Source of the DNA: Myxococcales bacterium
GTDB taxonomy: Bacteria; Myxococcota_A; Polyangia; Haliangiales; Haliangiaceae
DNA: 64,000 nt
Assembly (NCBI GenBank): GCA_016720595.1
Contig: JADKKI010000028.1
Span: 103,624-167,623 of the forward strand
Reading direction: 5' to 3'
Within the stretch, counting starts at the first letter, position 1, and every line of letters begins with the position of its first letter. The notes beneath the pieces were generated by a model that was not told the DNA's origin, ran no database searches, and saw nothing but the letters and a program-made list of their open reading frames with translations. The position numbers were made by a program, and so were the translations under genes. This document shows, piece by piece, positions 39,000-46,387 of this stretch.

Positions 39000-40052
39000 T
39001 CAAGCCGCGGCGCGCGGCATCAGCGTCGGATATTCGAGCCCGGTCATGGGATCGATCAACGTCGTGTCATCCTTGTAGACACGGGCCGTGGCATGGAGGC
39101 GGCCGATCGCTTCGACCAGCGGCATCGCCTGATAGCGCTCGGGCCAGCGCGCCAGGAGCAGCGCGCGGACCTCGGGGGCGTGGCGCGAGCTCATCGCCGG
39201 GAACACGTGGTGCTCGACGTGGAACCCGAACCGCAGCGTGATCCACTCGACGAAGCGCGGTGCCGTCACCGACAGCCCACTCGCCAGAGGATCGTTGACC
39301 GCGACGCGGGGGCTCAGGTTGTGGTTCGTCAGGATGAACGACATCACCACCATGTTCGCGACCACCAGCGGCAGCACGTAGATGAACAGGAACGGGACGA
39401 ACCCGACGACGACCGCGAGCGCGGTCCAGAAGGCGATCCCGAGGACCGTCTCCGCGATCGCGACCCGCCGCTGGCGCTTGGTGAGAAACCCGCTGGTCTC
39501 CGCCGCGATCAGCTGGTGGGCGCTCTGGACCGTGAACCCGAGGATCAGGCTCAGCACCCCACGCCAGCGCCTGCCGCCCAGCGAGAACGCATTGACGAAG
39601 AACCGGATCCGCGGGCTCGCCTCGTACTCGGCGAGCGTCGGGTAGATGTCAGGATCGTCGGCGAAGTTCGCCGTCGCGTGGTGGACGCGGTCGTGCCACG
39701 CCGCCCACAGTCGCGGCGCCATCATGAACGGGAGGAAGCCGATCCAGCCGACGATCTGCTTCGCGACCCGGCCGCGCACGATCCCGCCGTGCATCGCCTC
39801 GTGCGCGACGAACGTCAGGCACGCGAAGCTGGCCCCGATCACCACGCCCAGGAGCGGGAACACGGGCCATGGCACCCAGCCGCGCGCGATCGCGGTCGCC
39901 GCGACGATGATGATCGCGAGGTGCACCGGGATCCACGCAAGCCGCGAGTGCGACGGGGTGAACGCCGCCGCGGGCAACAAGGGCCGCAACTCACGGACAT
40001 AGTGAGAGAGCGGCACGAGCGGCGTGCCACCCAGCATCGAGACTTCGGCCAT
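39000..40052 (-). CDS. Membrane fatty acid desaturase
   Basis: This is a di-iron membrane enzyme that introduces double bonds into acyl chains. All three His boxes are present and correctly spaced: HEAMH (84-88), HDRVHH (120-125) and HVEHH (278-282), with an additional NHN at 243-245. Between them are hydrophobic helices that would span the membrane four times (for example LAIIIVAATAIA and FLFIYVLPLVVANMVVMSFIL). The length of 350 residues is normal. Repeated GCGTCAC sites 55-90 bp upstream may control it, as desaturases are often temperature- or lipid-regulated. Confidence 0.92.
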   Translation of the reverse strand: MAEVSMLGGTPLVPLSHYVRELRPLLPAAAFTPSHSRLAWIPVHLAIIIVAATAIARGWVPWPVFPLLGVVIGASFACLTFVAHEAMHGGIVRGRVAKQIVGWIGFLPFMMAPRLWAAWHDRVHHATANFADDPDIYPTLAEYEASPRIRFFVNAFSLGGRRWRGVLSLILGFTVQSAHQLIAAETSGFLTKRQRRVAIAETVLGIAFWTALAVVVGFVPFLFIYVLPLVVANMVVMSFILTNHNLSPRVAVNDPLASGLSVTAPRFVEWITLRFGFHVEHHVFPAMSSRHAPEVRALLLARWPERYQAMPLVEAIGRLHATARVYKDDTTLIDPMTGLEYPTLMPRAAA

Positions 40053-40106
40053 CCCTCAGGATGGGGTCGCCTTCCCCTTTCACCCCTGAACAACCGGGTC
40101 AGCTTC

Positions 40107-40143
40107 GCGTCACGGTCGCGTCACAACACGACTGGCGTGACGC
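40107..40143. promoter_or_regulatory. Candidate operator: GCGTCAC repeats upstream of the desaturase
   Basis: GCGTCAC occurs at 40107-40113 and 40118-40124, exactly 11 bp apart (one helical turn), and in inverted form as GTGACGC at 40137-40143. The cluster lies 55-90 bp upstream of the desaturase start. Such phased repeats are typical of regulator sites, but nothing shows which protein would bind. Confidence 0.35.
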
Positions 40144-40174
40144 GGCGCGCTGGCGCAACCCGTGGTTCGGCGGC

Positions 40175-42028
40175 TCAGAGCGTCTCGAGGAACGCCGTCA
40201 GATCCGCCACCTGGCCGTCGGTCAGCTTCGCCGTGTCCGCCATGCCGTGGACCGCGCCGCGATCACGCAGCAGCGCCTCGAGGGTCGCCGCGCTGCCGTC
40301 GTGGTAGTAGGGCGCGCTCGCCGCGACGCCCTTGAGGCTCGGGGTGTCCGACTTCTCGAGCGTGCCCGTGAACTTGTGCTGCTCGTTGTCGGTGTAGTTC
40401 GCGCCGTCGTGGCAGGTCCGGCAGCCCTCGGCGTCGAACAGCTTCTTGCCGCGCGTGACCTGGGCGACCTCACGGGTCGGGGTGCGGACCGGCTGCATCT
40501 GCTCGACGTAGGCGGTGAGCGCCTCGGTCTGCGGCTTGTCGAGGCCGAAGCCGCCGAGGCGCTTCATCGTGCTGGTGAGGCTGGTCTTGAGGTCCGGATC
40601 GCCGCCGTCCCACTTGAACGGGTGGGTGCCGACCATGCGCCCGGAGAGCACAGGGGTCTGGAGTTCGTGCTTCTCGATCCGCCACGACAGGCCATCCGCG
40701 CGGTTGTCGGGGTGACAGGTCGCGCACGCCATCGCACCCTGCGCCGACACGGCCGGATCCGCGCTGTGGAACAGGATGTAGCCCTGGTGTGCCTTGTCGG
40801 TCATCGCCGACGCGACGAGCGCCGGGCCAGGGGCGAGCTTGGCCGCGGTGGCGAGCGTGCCCTTGGCATCGACGAACTCGACCTTCTCGACGCTGCGCGA
40901 GAACGAGCACCACACGAGGACGTTGCCCTCGGCGGTGATCGCCACGCCGTCGGGGCCGCACTTGGTGGTGCCGGACGTCAGGCTGGCCGTCACGCCCTCG
41001 GCGACGCCGACCTGCGACGCATTCTTGATCTGCAGGATCGTGTCGGTGCCCATGCCGGCGACGTAGAGCGCATCGTGGATGCCGTCCCACGCCAGCGCGC
41101 GCGGCTGGTGCTGTGCGATCTGCGCCGTCACCTGCGACGTGTTCCCGCCCTTGCCGAGGCCGATGAACGCGAGCTGGTGGGTGACCGGAGATTCGAAGCC
41201 GCCACCGTAGCCGCCGGTGTTCTCGTTGCCGTTGGAGATCTGGACCGGGGTCTCGCGCTGGAACGGCACGATCGCCTGGTCCTGGCCCATGAACGTGATC
41301 GCGAACGAGGCGCGAGCGAAGCTGTCGCCATCCGTCCCGCAGCCGCGGCAGCGCTTGGGCGCCGTGGCGTTCGAGATCGCGATGTGCTCGGCGCGGTGGG
41401 TCTCGAGGAGATCGATCTGATCGACGGTGCCGGTGGTCAGGTACGAGACCAGGGCGCGCGTGCCATCCGGCGAGATCGCCAGGCCGCGGGGCTCGCGCCC
41501 GAGCGGGCTGCGCCACTTCTCGTCGCCGCTCGTGGTGTCGAGCGCCACCATCATGCGATCGGCGATCGTGGTGACGAGGAGGGTCTTCTTGTCGGGAGTC
41601 AGGGCCACGCCATACGGCTCGGCCGGGGTCTTGAACGACTGGGCGACCTCGAGCTTGGCGCCGACCTTGACGACCATGACGCGGTCGTTCTTGCGGTCCG
41701 CGACGTAGGCGAGCCCGCTCGCCGGATCGTAGGTCAGGAGGCCCGCATCGCGGGTGACCGGGAGCTGGGAGGTGTTCTTGCCGGCCTTGTCGGTCGCGAT
41801 CAAGGCGCCGCTGTCGGCGTCGATCACGAGCGCGCCGTCCTTGGTCGCCATGATCCGCGACGAGGTCAGGTACGCCGCGCTGGGCATCGCCGCGCGGGCG
41901 CCGCCGATCGGCCGCCCCGAGAGCTCGAACGATGCGGGGCCGCGGTTGAAGTCCACCACCTTGCCGAAGGCGTAGGTGGCCGGGAGAGCGAGGGCGAGGG
42001 CTCCGAAAACCAGCTTGCGGGCGCGCAT
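40175..42028 (-). CDS. Secreted beta-propeller cytochrome c
   Basis: The ATG at 42028 is chosen because it begins a signal peptide (MRARKLVFGALALALPATYAFG). The first 400 residues of the 617 form beta-propeller blades (YDPASGLAYVADRKNDRVMVVKV, then EPYGVALTPDKKTLLVTT, EPRGLAISPDGTRALVSY). The C-terminal 200 residues hold two heme c motifs: CATCH (codons at 40712-40726) and CRTCH (40409-40423), arranged as in di-heme peroxidase/MauG-like proteins. An extra CRGCG lacks the heme His. It is probably a periplasmic redox enzyme; the substrate is unknown. Confidence 0.85.
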   Translation of the reverse strand: MRARKLVFGALALALPATYAFGKVVDFNRGPASFELSGRPIGGARAAMPSAAYLTSSRIMATKDGALVIDADSGALIATDKAGKNTSQLPVTRDAGLLTYDPASGLAYVADRKNDRVMVVKVGAKLEVAQSFKTPAEPYGVALTPDKKTLLVTTIADRMMVALDTTSGDEKWRSPLGREPRGLAISPDGTRALVSYLTTGTVDQIDLLETHRAEHIAISNATAPKRCRGCGTDGDSFARASFAITFMGQDQAIVPFQRETPVQISNGNENTGGYGGGFESPVTHQLAFIGLGKGGNTSQVTAQIAQHQPRALAWDGIHDALYVAGMGTDTILQIKNASQVGVAEGVTASLTSGTTKCGPDGVAITAEGNVLVWCSFSRSVEKVEFVDAKGTLATAAKLAPGPALVASAMTDKAHQGYILFHSADPAVSAQGAMACATCHPDNRADGLSWRIEKHELQTPVLSGRMVGTHPFKWDGGDPDLKTSLTSTMKRLGGFGLDKPQTEALTAYVEQMQPVRTPTREVAQVTRGKKLFDAEGCRTCHDGANYTDNEQHKFTGTLEKSDTPSLKGVAASAPYYHDGSAATLEALLRDRGAVHGMADTAKLTDGQVADLTAFLETL

Positions 42029-42122
42029 CTTTGTGATGGAACGAACGACGCCGCCCCTCGATCTATTCGCCGATGTATCCGCCATGCCCCTCCGGACACC
42101 GCAAGATCGCTCGGGTTCCACG

Positions 42123-44288
42123 TTAGTTGTGGGCGGCCGACTTGATGGCGATCGTCGCCTTCACGACCTTGTCCCCGATCAGCAAGGCATCCGCGGAGTT
42201 CTGGCCGGATCGCAGGCTCCCGACCCAGGTGTAGCGGCCGTCGAGGTGGGCCGCGCGGGCGTGCATCACGAACCACTGAGATCCCGCGCTGTCCCTCCCG
42301 GAGTCCGCCATACCTACACCACCCGTCACATACCCAGGTCCGTCCGCCGCCGTCCCCGGCTCGGCGGGGAGCGCGTAGCCCGGGCCGCCCGAGCCGGACT
42401 CGGTGGGGTCACCACCCTGGACGACGAAGCCGGGGACCACGCGGTGGAACTCGAGCCCGTCGTAGCTGCCCTTGGTGGTCAGAGCCACGATGCTCGCGAC
42501 CGCCCACGGCGCCACGTCGGGCCGAAGCTCGATCACGAGCTCGCCGCGCGTGGTGACGAGGTGCCACTCGAGGCTCGCGCCGATCACCGCGCTGACGTCG
42601 ACCGGTGGCGCCACCGCGTGGGCCGGCGACGCGGCCTCGGGCACGGCCTCACCGAGCGCGGACAGGCATCCCCGCGCGGCCTTCGCGCGGCCCGGGCCGC
42701 CCGCGAGCCCGGCGCGACACGCGTCGAGGCCGGCGGCGAGCTTCCGCTTGCCGATCAGCTCGAGCAGCGGACCCGAGAGGTCCGGATCCTTCTCGATCGC
42801 CGCGCGCGCGATCACGGCGGCGTCGATCGTCGCGTGATCACCGGCCCCGATCGCCTCGTAGAACCCGTCTGTGGCCTCGACCGCGGTGCCCGCGAGGATC
42901 GGCTCGGGCGAGGCGAGCGCGCTCACGAGGATCCCGATCGTGGAGCGATGATCGGCCTCGGTGCTCTCCTTCCACGCGGCGGTCAACGCACCGAGCGCCG
43001 CCGCGCGCACGCGAACATCCTTGTGAGCGAGCAGCGTGCCGAGCTGGGTGCGGCGCTCGGCGAGGCTCCCGACCTTCGCGGTGATCAGATCCGCGACGAG
43101 CGGCAGCCGCAGGTGATCGGGGAGCGCGCCTCCGCTACATGCGGCGACCGGGGCGAGCTGATTCGCCCCGCGCGCATATGCGGAGGTGGCGAGGCACTCG
43201 ATCCAGGCGCGCGTCAGCGCCGGCGCCTTCGTGGTGGTCGAGGCCCACTGCGTGAGTGTGCGGAGCGTGGTCGCGACCACCGGCCGCGCCCCGGACTTCT
43301 GCAGGCCACGCAGCCCCTCGAGGATCACGTGGGCCTCGGTCTCGACCCCATCATCGAGGGCCGGCAGCCGGCGGACGAGCGCGGTGGCGACGGCGTCGGC
43401 CGAGGCCGCCTCTGCCTGATCACCGGTCAACGCGCGCACGGCTTCGACCGCCACCTTCCAGTCGCGATCGAGGAGCGCGGCCGTGAGCTGCGCGCCGGCG
43501 GTGCTCACGAGCTTGAACTTGACGATCGCCAGGATCGCCTGCGCCCGCAGGCCGGGGTCGGCGTCGGCTACCCTCGTCATCAACGCGCCTGGCACCGCTG
43601 GATCCGACGGTGGCGTTGGAACGTGGGCCCGGGCGAGCGCGTAGGTCGCCGCAGAGCGGGTGCGAGCGTCTGGGCTGCTCGTCAGCGCGCTGATCACCGC
43701 GGTCAACGTCGCCGGCGTCAGCGCGATCTTGCGCCGACCGTGCCGCGCGAGCGCGATGCCCGCGGCCTCCGCGACCTCGGGCGTGCCTGCGAGCTCCGCG
43801 ACCAGGAGCGGCTGCGAGCGCTGATCCCCGGCGCGGCCGAGCGCCTCGATCGCGAGCACGCGCCCTGCCCCCGTCGTGTTCGCGAACGCCGCGTGCAGCG
43901 CCTCCACGTTCGCGGCGTTGTCCTCGACGGACAGCTCGTCGAGCTCGCGCGCCACGCCGATCGCGGCCATCGCAACAGCTGTCACCTCGGGATCGGGGTC
44001 GCCGAGGCTCGCGAGCAGCACGCGGCGCGCATTCGCGCCACCGATCCGCCCGAGGCCGCGGAGCGCGAGCAGCTTGCCCGGCCGCGCAGATGCCCGCAGG
44101 ACCTCCTCGAGCTCGTGCACGCCGTCCTCGCGCTGGGCCTCGGCGCGCGCGACCGAGATCCGCAGCGGCCGATCGTCGGGGACCGTGGGCGCGACGACCC
44201 CAGGCGTGCCGCGACCAGGACGCGAGGACGGGCACGCGGCGAGCAGACACCCGAGACCGACGAAGGTTGCAGCACGCACGCGCGACAT
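42123..44288 (-). CDS. HEAT-repeat lipoprotein with C-terminal cyclophilin domain
   Basis: The start at ATG 44288 gives a lipoprotein signal (ATFVGLGCLLAAC, Cys18). Residues about 50-500 are helical HEAT-like repeats (LLALRGLGRIGGANARRVLLASLGDPDPEV and similar). The last 170 residues are a cyclophilin-type peptidyl-prolyl isomerase with the core EFHRVVPGFVVQGGDPT, a GxGG turn, and AGSQWFVMHARAAHLDGRYTWVG; the residue before VMHA differs from the usual FFI, so activity may be altered. It probably acts as a periplasmic folding factor tethered to a membrane, with HEAT repeats binding clients. Fusion of the two is uncommon. Confidence 0.83.
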   Translation of the reverse strand: MSRVRAATFVGLGCLLAACPSSRPGRGTPGVVAPTVPDDRPLRISVARAEAQREDGVHELEEVLRASARPGKLLALRGLGRIGGANARRVLLASLGDPDPEVTAVAMAAIGVARELDELSVEDNAANVEALHAAFANTTGAGRVLAIEALGRAGDQRSQPLLVAELAGTPEVAEAAGIALARHGRRKIALTPATLTAVISALTSSPDARTRSAATYALARAHVPTPPSDPAVPGALMTRVADADPGLRAQAILAIVKFKLVSTAGAQLTAALLDRDWKVAVEAVRALTGDQAEAASADAVATALVRRLPALDDGVETEAHVILEGLRGLQKSGARPVVATTLRTLTQWASTTTKAPALTRAWIECLATSAYARGANQLAPVAACSGGALPDHLRLPLVADLITAKVGSLAERRTQLGTLLAHKDVRVRAAALGALTAAWKESTEADHRSTIGILVSALASPEPILAGTAVEATDGFYEAIGAGDHATIDAAVIARAAIEKDPDLSGPLLELIGKRKLAAGLDACRAGLAGGPGRAKAARGCLSALGEAVPEAASPAHAVAPPVDVSAVIGASLEWHLVTTRGELVIELRPDVAPWAVASIVALTTKGSYDGLEFHRVVPGFVVQGGDPTESGSGGPGYALPAEPGTAADGPGYVTGGVGMADSGRDSAGSQWFVMHARAAHLDGRYTWVGSLRSGQNSADALLIGDKVVKATIAIKSAAHN

Positions 44289-44416
44289 CGCCGCATCGTA
44301 CTCGCGCGGCGCGTTGAGACAACGTAGATCGCGAATGGTTCCCACCAGCATCTCCGACGAGAAACCGCACGCGTAGCCCGTTGCTGCGATGTGGACTGCA
44401 TGACATCGTGAAGGCC

Positions 44417-45934
44417 ATGCGTCTCGTCTCGATCGCCCTCGGCCTCTCGCTGTTCACCGCGTGCTCGAGCAAGGAGGAGGCTCCGAAGGAGCAGCCCAAG
44501 GTTGTTGCTCCCGCGCCGCCCCCGCCGCAGGTCAAGAAGCCCGTCGACACCAAGCCGCTCCCCCAGCTCGCCGCGGATCCGGGCGGCGCCACCGGCAAGG
44601 CGCTGCAGGGCACGCGGTTCGGTGGCCTCGGCATCGATGCGCCGCGCGACCTCGCGATCACCAGCGCGGGCGAGGTCTATGTCGCGGGCTACTTCGATCA
44701 GGAGATCGATTTCGGAGGCACGATCGGCAAGAAGGCGCCGGCCACCGACGATCCCAAGGCCAAGGTCAAGACCTCGGATGGCTACCTGGTCAAGGTCGGC
44801 GCGGACGGCAAGCTCGCCTGGGCGCAGACGTTCGGCGCCAAGCGCGATGACACGGCCAACGGCGTGGCGGTGCGCGGCGACAAGGTGGTGGTGGTCGGCA
44901 ACTTCCTCGACGAGATCAAGCTCGGCGAGTTCACCAAGAAGTCCCTCGGCTCCGACGATGCGTTCGTCGCGATGTTCGACAAGGACGGTTCGATCCAGTG
45001 GGCGTGGAACTTCGGCGGCGTCGACTCCGATGGCGCGAACGCCGTGGTCGCATCGCCGGATGGCGGCTGGATCATCGGCGGCTCGTTCTCCGCGACCTGT
45101 GACTTCGGCACCACCCAGCTGAAGAGCCGTGGCGGGACCGACGCGATGCTCGTGAAGCTCACGGCGGGCGGCGATCTCGAGTGGGTGAAGCAGTTCGGCG
45201 GCGCCTACGCCGACACGATCACGCACCTCGCGGTGGACGGCCAGGGCAACATCTACGTGCAGGGCCAGTTCAAGGACCTCTCGGACTGGGGCGGGAAGGC
45301 CAAGCTCAAGGCGGGCGGCGGATCAGACAACGACGTCGTCCTCGCGAAGTACGATCTCAACGGCGACTACGTGTGGGCGCAGCGGTTCGGCAACGCGTTC
45401 AACGACGTCGCCGGCGGCGTGGCCGTGGACCCCGCAGGGCACGTGACGATGGTCGGCTCGTTCGACAAGAGCGTGTCGTTCGGCGAGGGCGACGATCACA
45501 CCTCGCTCGGCGAGTCCGACATCTTCGTCGCGCGGTTCACGCCGGGCGGCAAGCTCGAGTGGGCGCGGACGATGGGTGCCGAGCGTGAGGACATCGCGTT
45601 CGGAGTCGCGGCCGATGCGGCGGGCAACACGGTGACCACCGGCTGGTACCAGGGCGCCGTCGATTTCGGGAAGGGCCCGATCACCAGCAAGGGCAACAAG
45701 GACGTGTTCGCGCTCAAGCTCGACGTGAAGGGCGCCACGATCTGGGCACAGGGCTTTGGCGACAAGGACCACGATCAGGGGCGCGCCGTGGCGATCGACG
45801 ACAAGGGCGCGGCCTACGTCGGCGGCATCTTCCGGTTCGCGCTCGGTGCGGTGTCGCCCGCGCTCGAGTCCGTGCGTGCTGAAGGCGATCGGATTCCCAA
45901 GCCGGATACCTTCGTGCTCAAGCTCGATCGCTGA
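44417..45934 (+). CDS. Beta-propeller (SBBP-repeat-like) lipoprotein
   Basis: ATG 44417 starts a lipoprotein signal (VSIALGLSLFTAC, Cys15) followed by a Pro/Lys linker. The remaining 450 residues are at least seven repeats of about 55 residues with a pattern like VAVDPAGHVTMVGSFDKSVSFG followed by DIFVARFTPGGKLEWARTMG. This is the SBBP/beta-propeller pattern frequent in myxobacterial surface proteins. No enzymatic residues are visible; a ligand-binding or structural role is likely. It is divergent from the HEAT/cyclophilin gene, with 128 bp between the starts. Confidence 0.8.
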   Translation: MRLVSIALGLSLFTACSSKEEAPKEQPKVVAPAPPPPQVKKPVDTKPLPQLAADPGGATGKALQGTRFGGLGIDAPRDLAITSAGEVYVAGYFDQEIDFGGTIGKKAPATDDPKAKVKTSDGYLVKVGADGKLAWAQTFGAKRDDTANGVAVRGDKVVVVGNFLDEIKLGEFTKKSLGSDDAFVAMFDKDGSIQWAWNFGGVDSDGANAVVASPDGGWIIGGSFSATCDFGTTQLKSRGGTDAMLVKLTAGGDLEWVKQFGGAYADTITHLAVDGQGNIYVQGQFKDLSDWGGKAKLKAGGGSDNDVVLAKYDLNGDYVWAQRFGNAFNDVAGGVAVDPAGHVTMVGSFDKSVSFGEGDDHTSLGESDIFVARFTPGGKLEWARTMGAEREDIAFGVAADAAGNTVTTGWYQGAVDFGKGPITSKGNKDVFALKLDVKGATIWAQGFGDKDHDQGRAVAIDDKGAAYVGGIFRFALGAVSPALESVRAEGDRIPKPDTFVLKLDR

Positions 45935-46068
45935 GCATCGCGCGGCTGTCCAGATCTCCTGTGTTCGCCCTTCCACGGCTCGGGATCCCGAAAAACGGCC
46001 GTCCAGCCGTTCCTCTCGTCGCCGAGCGGTGTAAAAGAGCCGCACCTCAATTTTCCAGGGAGATACAG

Positions 46069-46299
46069 ATGGCGAAAGCAAAGAAGGGCAAGTCGGGCGG
46101 CGGTGGCGGCAAGCCGGCGGAGATGCTGCTGGTCAGCTCCAAGGTTCGCGGGATGATCAAGGACGCGGGCTGCAACACGGCCGGTGACGCGCTCGACGGC
46201 CTCAACGGCTACGTCGCGTGGCTGATCGGCCAGGCAGCGAAGCGTGCTACCGAGAACGGCCGCAAGACCGTTCGCGCGCACGACTTCATCGTCATGTAA
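46069..46299 (+). CDS. Bacterial histone-fold DNA-binding protein with Lys/Gly-rich tail
   Basis: The ATG at 46069 is chosen because AGGGAGA lies five bases upstream; the longer frame from 45961 runs through non-coding sequence. The 76-residue protein starts with a flexible tail (MAKAKKGKSGGGGGKPAEM, residues 1-19) and continues with one histone fold: helix 1 VSSKVRGMIKDAG, helix 2 TAGDALDGLNGYVAWLIGQAAKRATENG and the hallmark RKTVRAHDFIV (loop L2 RKTV plus helix 3). This matches single-domain bacterial histones such as Bdellovibrio Bd0055, which dimerise and bind DNA. It stands alone between a propeller lipoprotein and a PilZ/PEGA gene. The fold call is strong; its mode of DNA binding is unknown. 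Confidence 0.85.
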   Translation: MAKAKKGKSGGGGGKPAEMLLVSSKVRGMIKDAGCNTAGDALDGLNGYVAWLIGQAAKRATENGRKTVRAHDFIVM

Positions 46300-46308
46300 A
46301 TGACGATG
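46287..46308 (+). other. Perfect stem-loop across the histone stop codon
   Basis: CATCGTCAT (46287-46295) and ATGACGATG (46300-46308) are exact inverted repeats of 9 bp with the loop GTAA. The loop is of the GNRA type in RNA, which makes an unusually stable hairpin. The stop codon TAA (46297-46299) lies in the loop. It may protect the mRNA end or affect termination; this is inference. Confidence 0.65.
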
Positions 46309-46316
46309 TGCTGATC

Positions 46317-46359
46317 GGGCGCCTCGGGGGCTGGTCCCTTGTGGCGCCCGTCGCATTTT
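46317..46359 (+). terminator. Candidate terminator of the histone gene
   Basis: GGGCGCC (46317-46323) pairs with GGCGCCC (46343-46349), with an inner GGG/CCC pairing in the 19-nt loop, and TTTT follows at 46356-46359. This GC-rich hairpin plus a short T-run lies 18 bp after the stop and would end the histone transcript before the next gene at 46388. The T-run is short, so efficiency is uncertain. Confidence 0.45.
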
Positions 46360-46387
46360 CGGCGCCCCCGGCTTACACTGGGCACAG

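Noticed and set aside
45994..46011. AACGGC/GCCGTT hairpin before the histone gene as a terminator
   Set aside because: On the plus strand no T-run follows. On the minus strand a T5 follows, but no leftward gene ends there.
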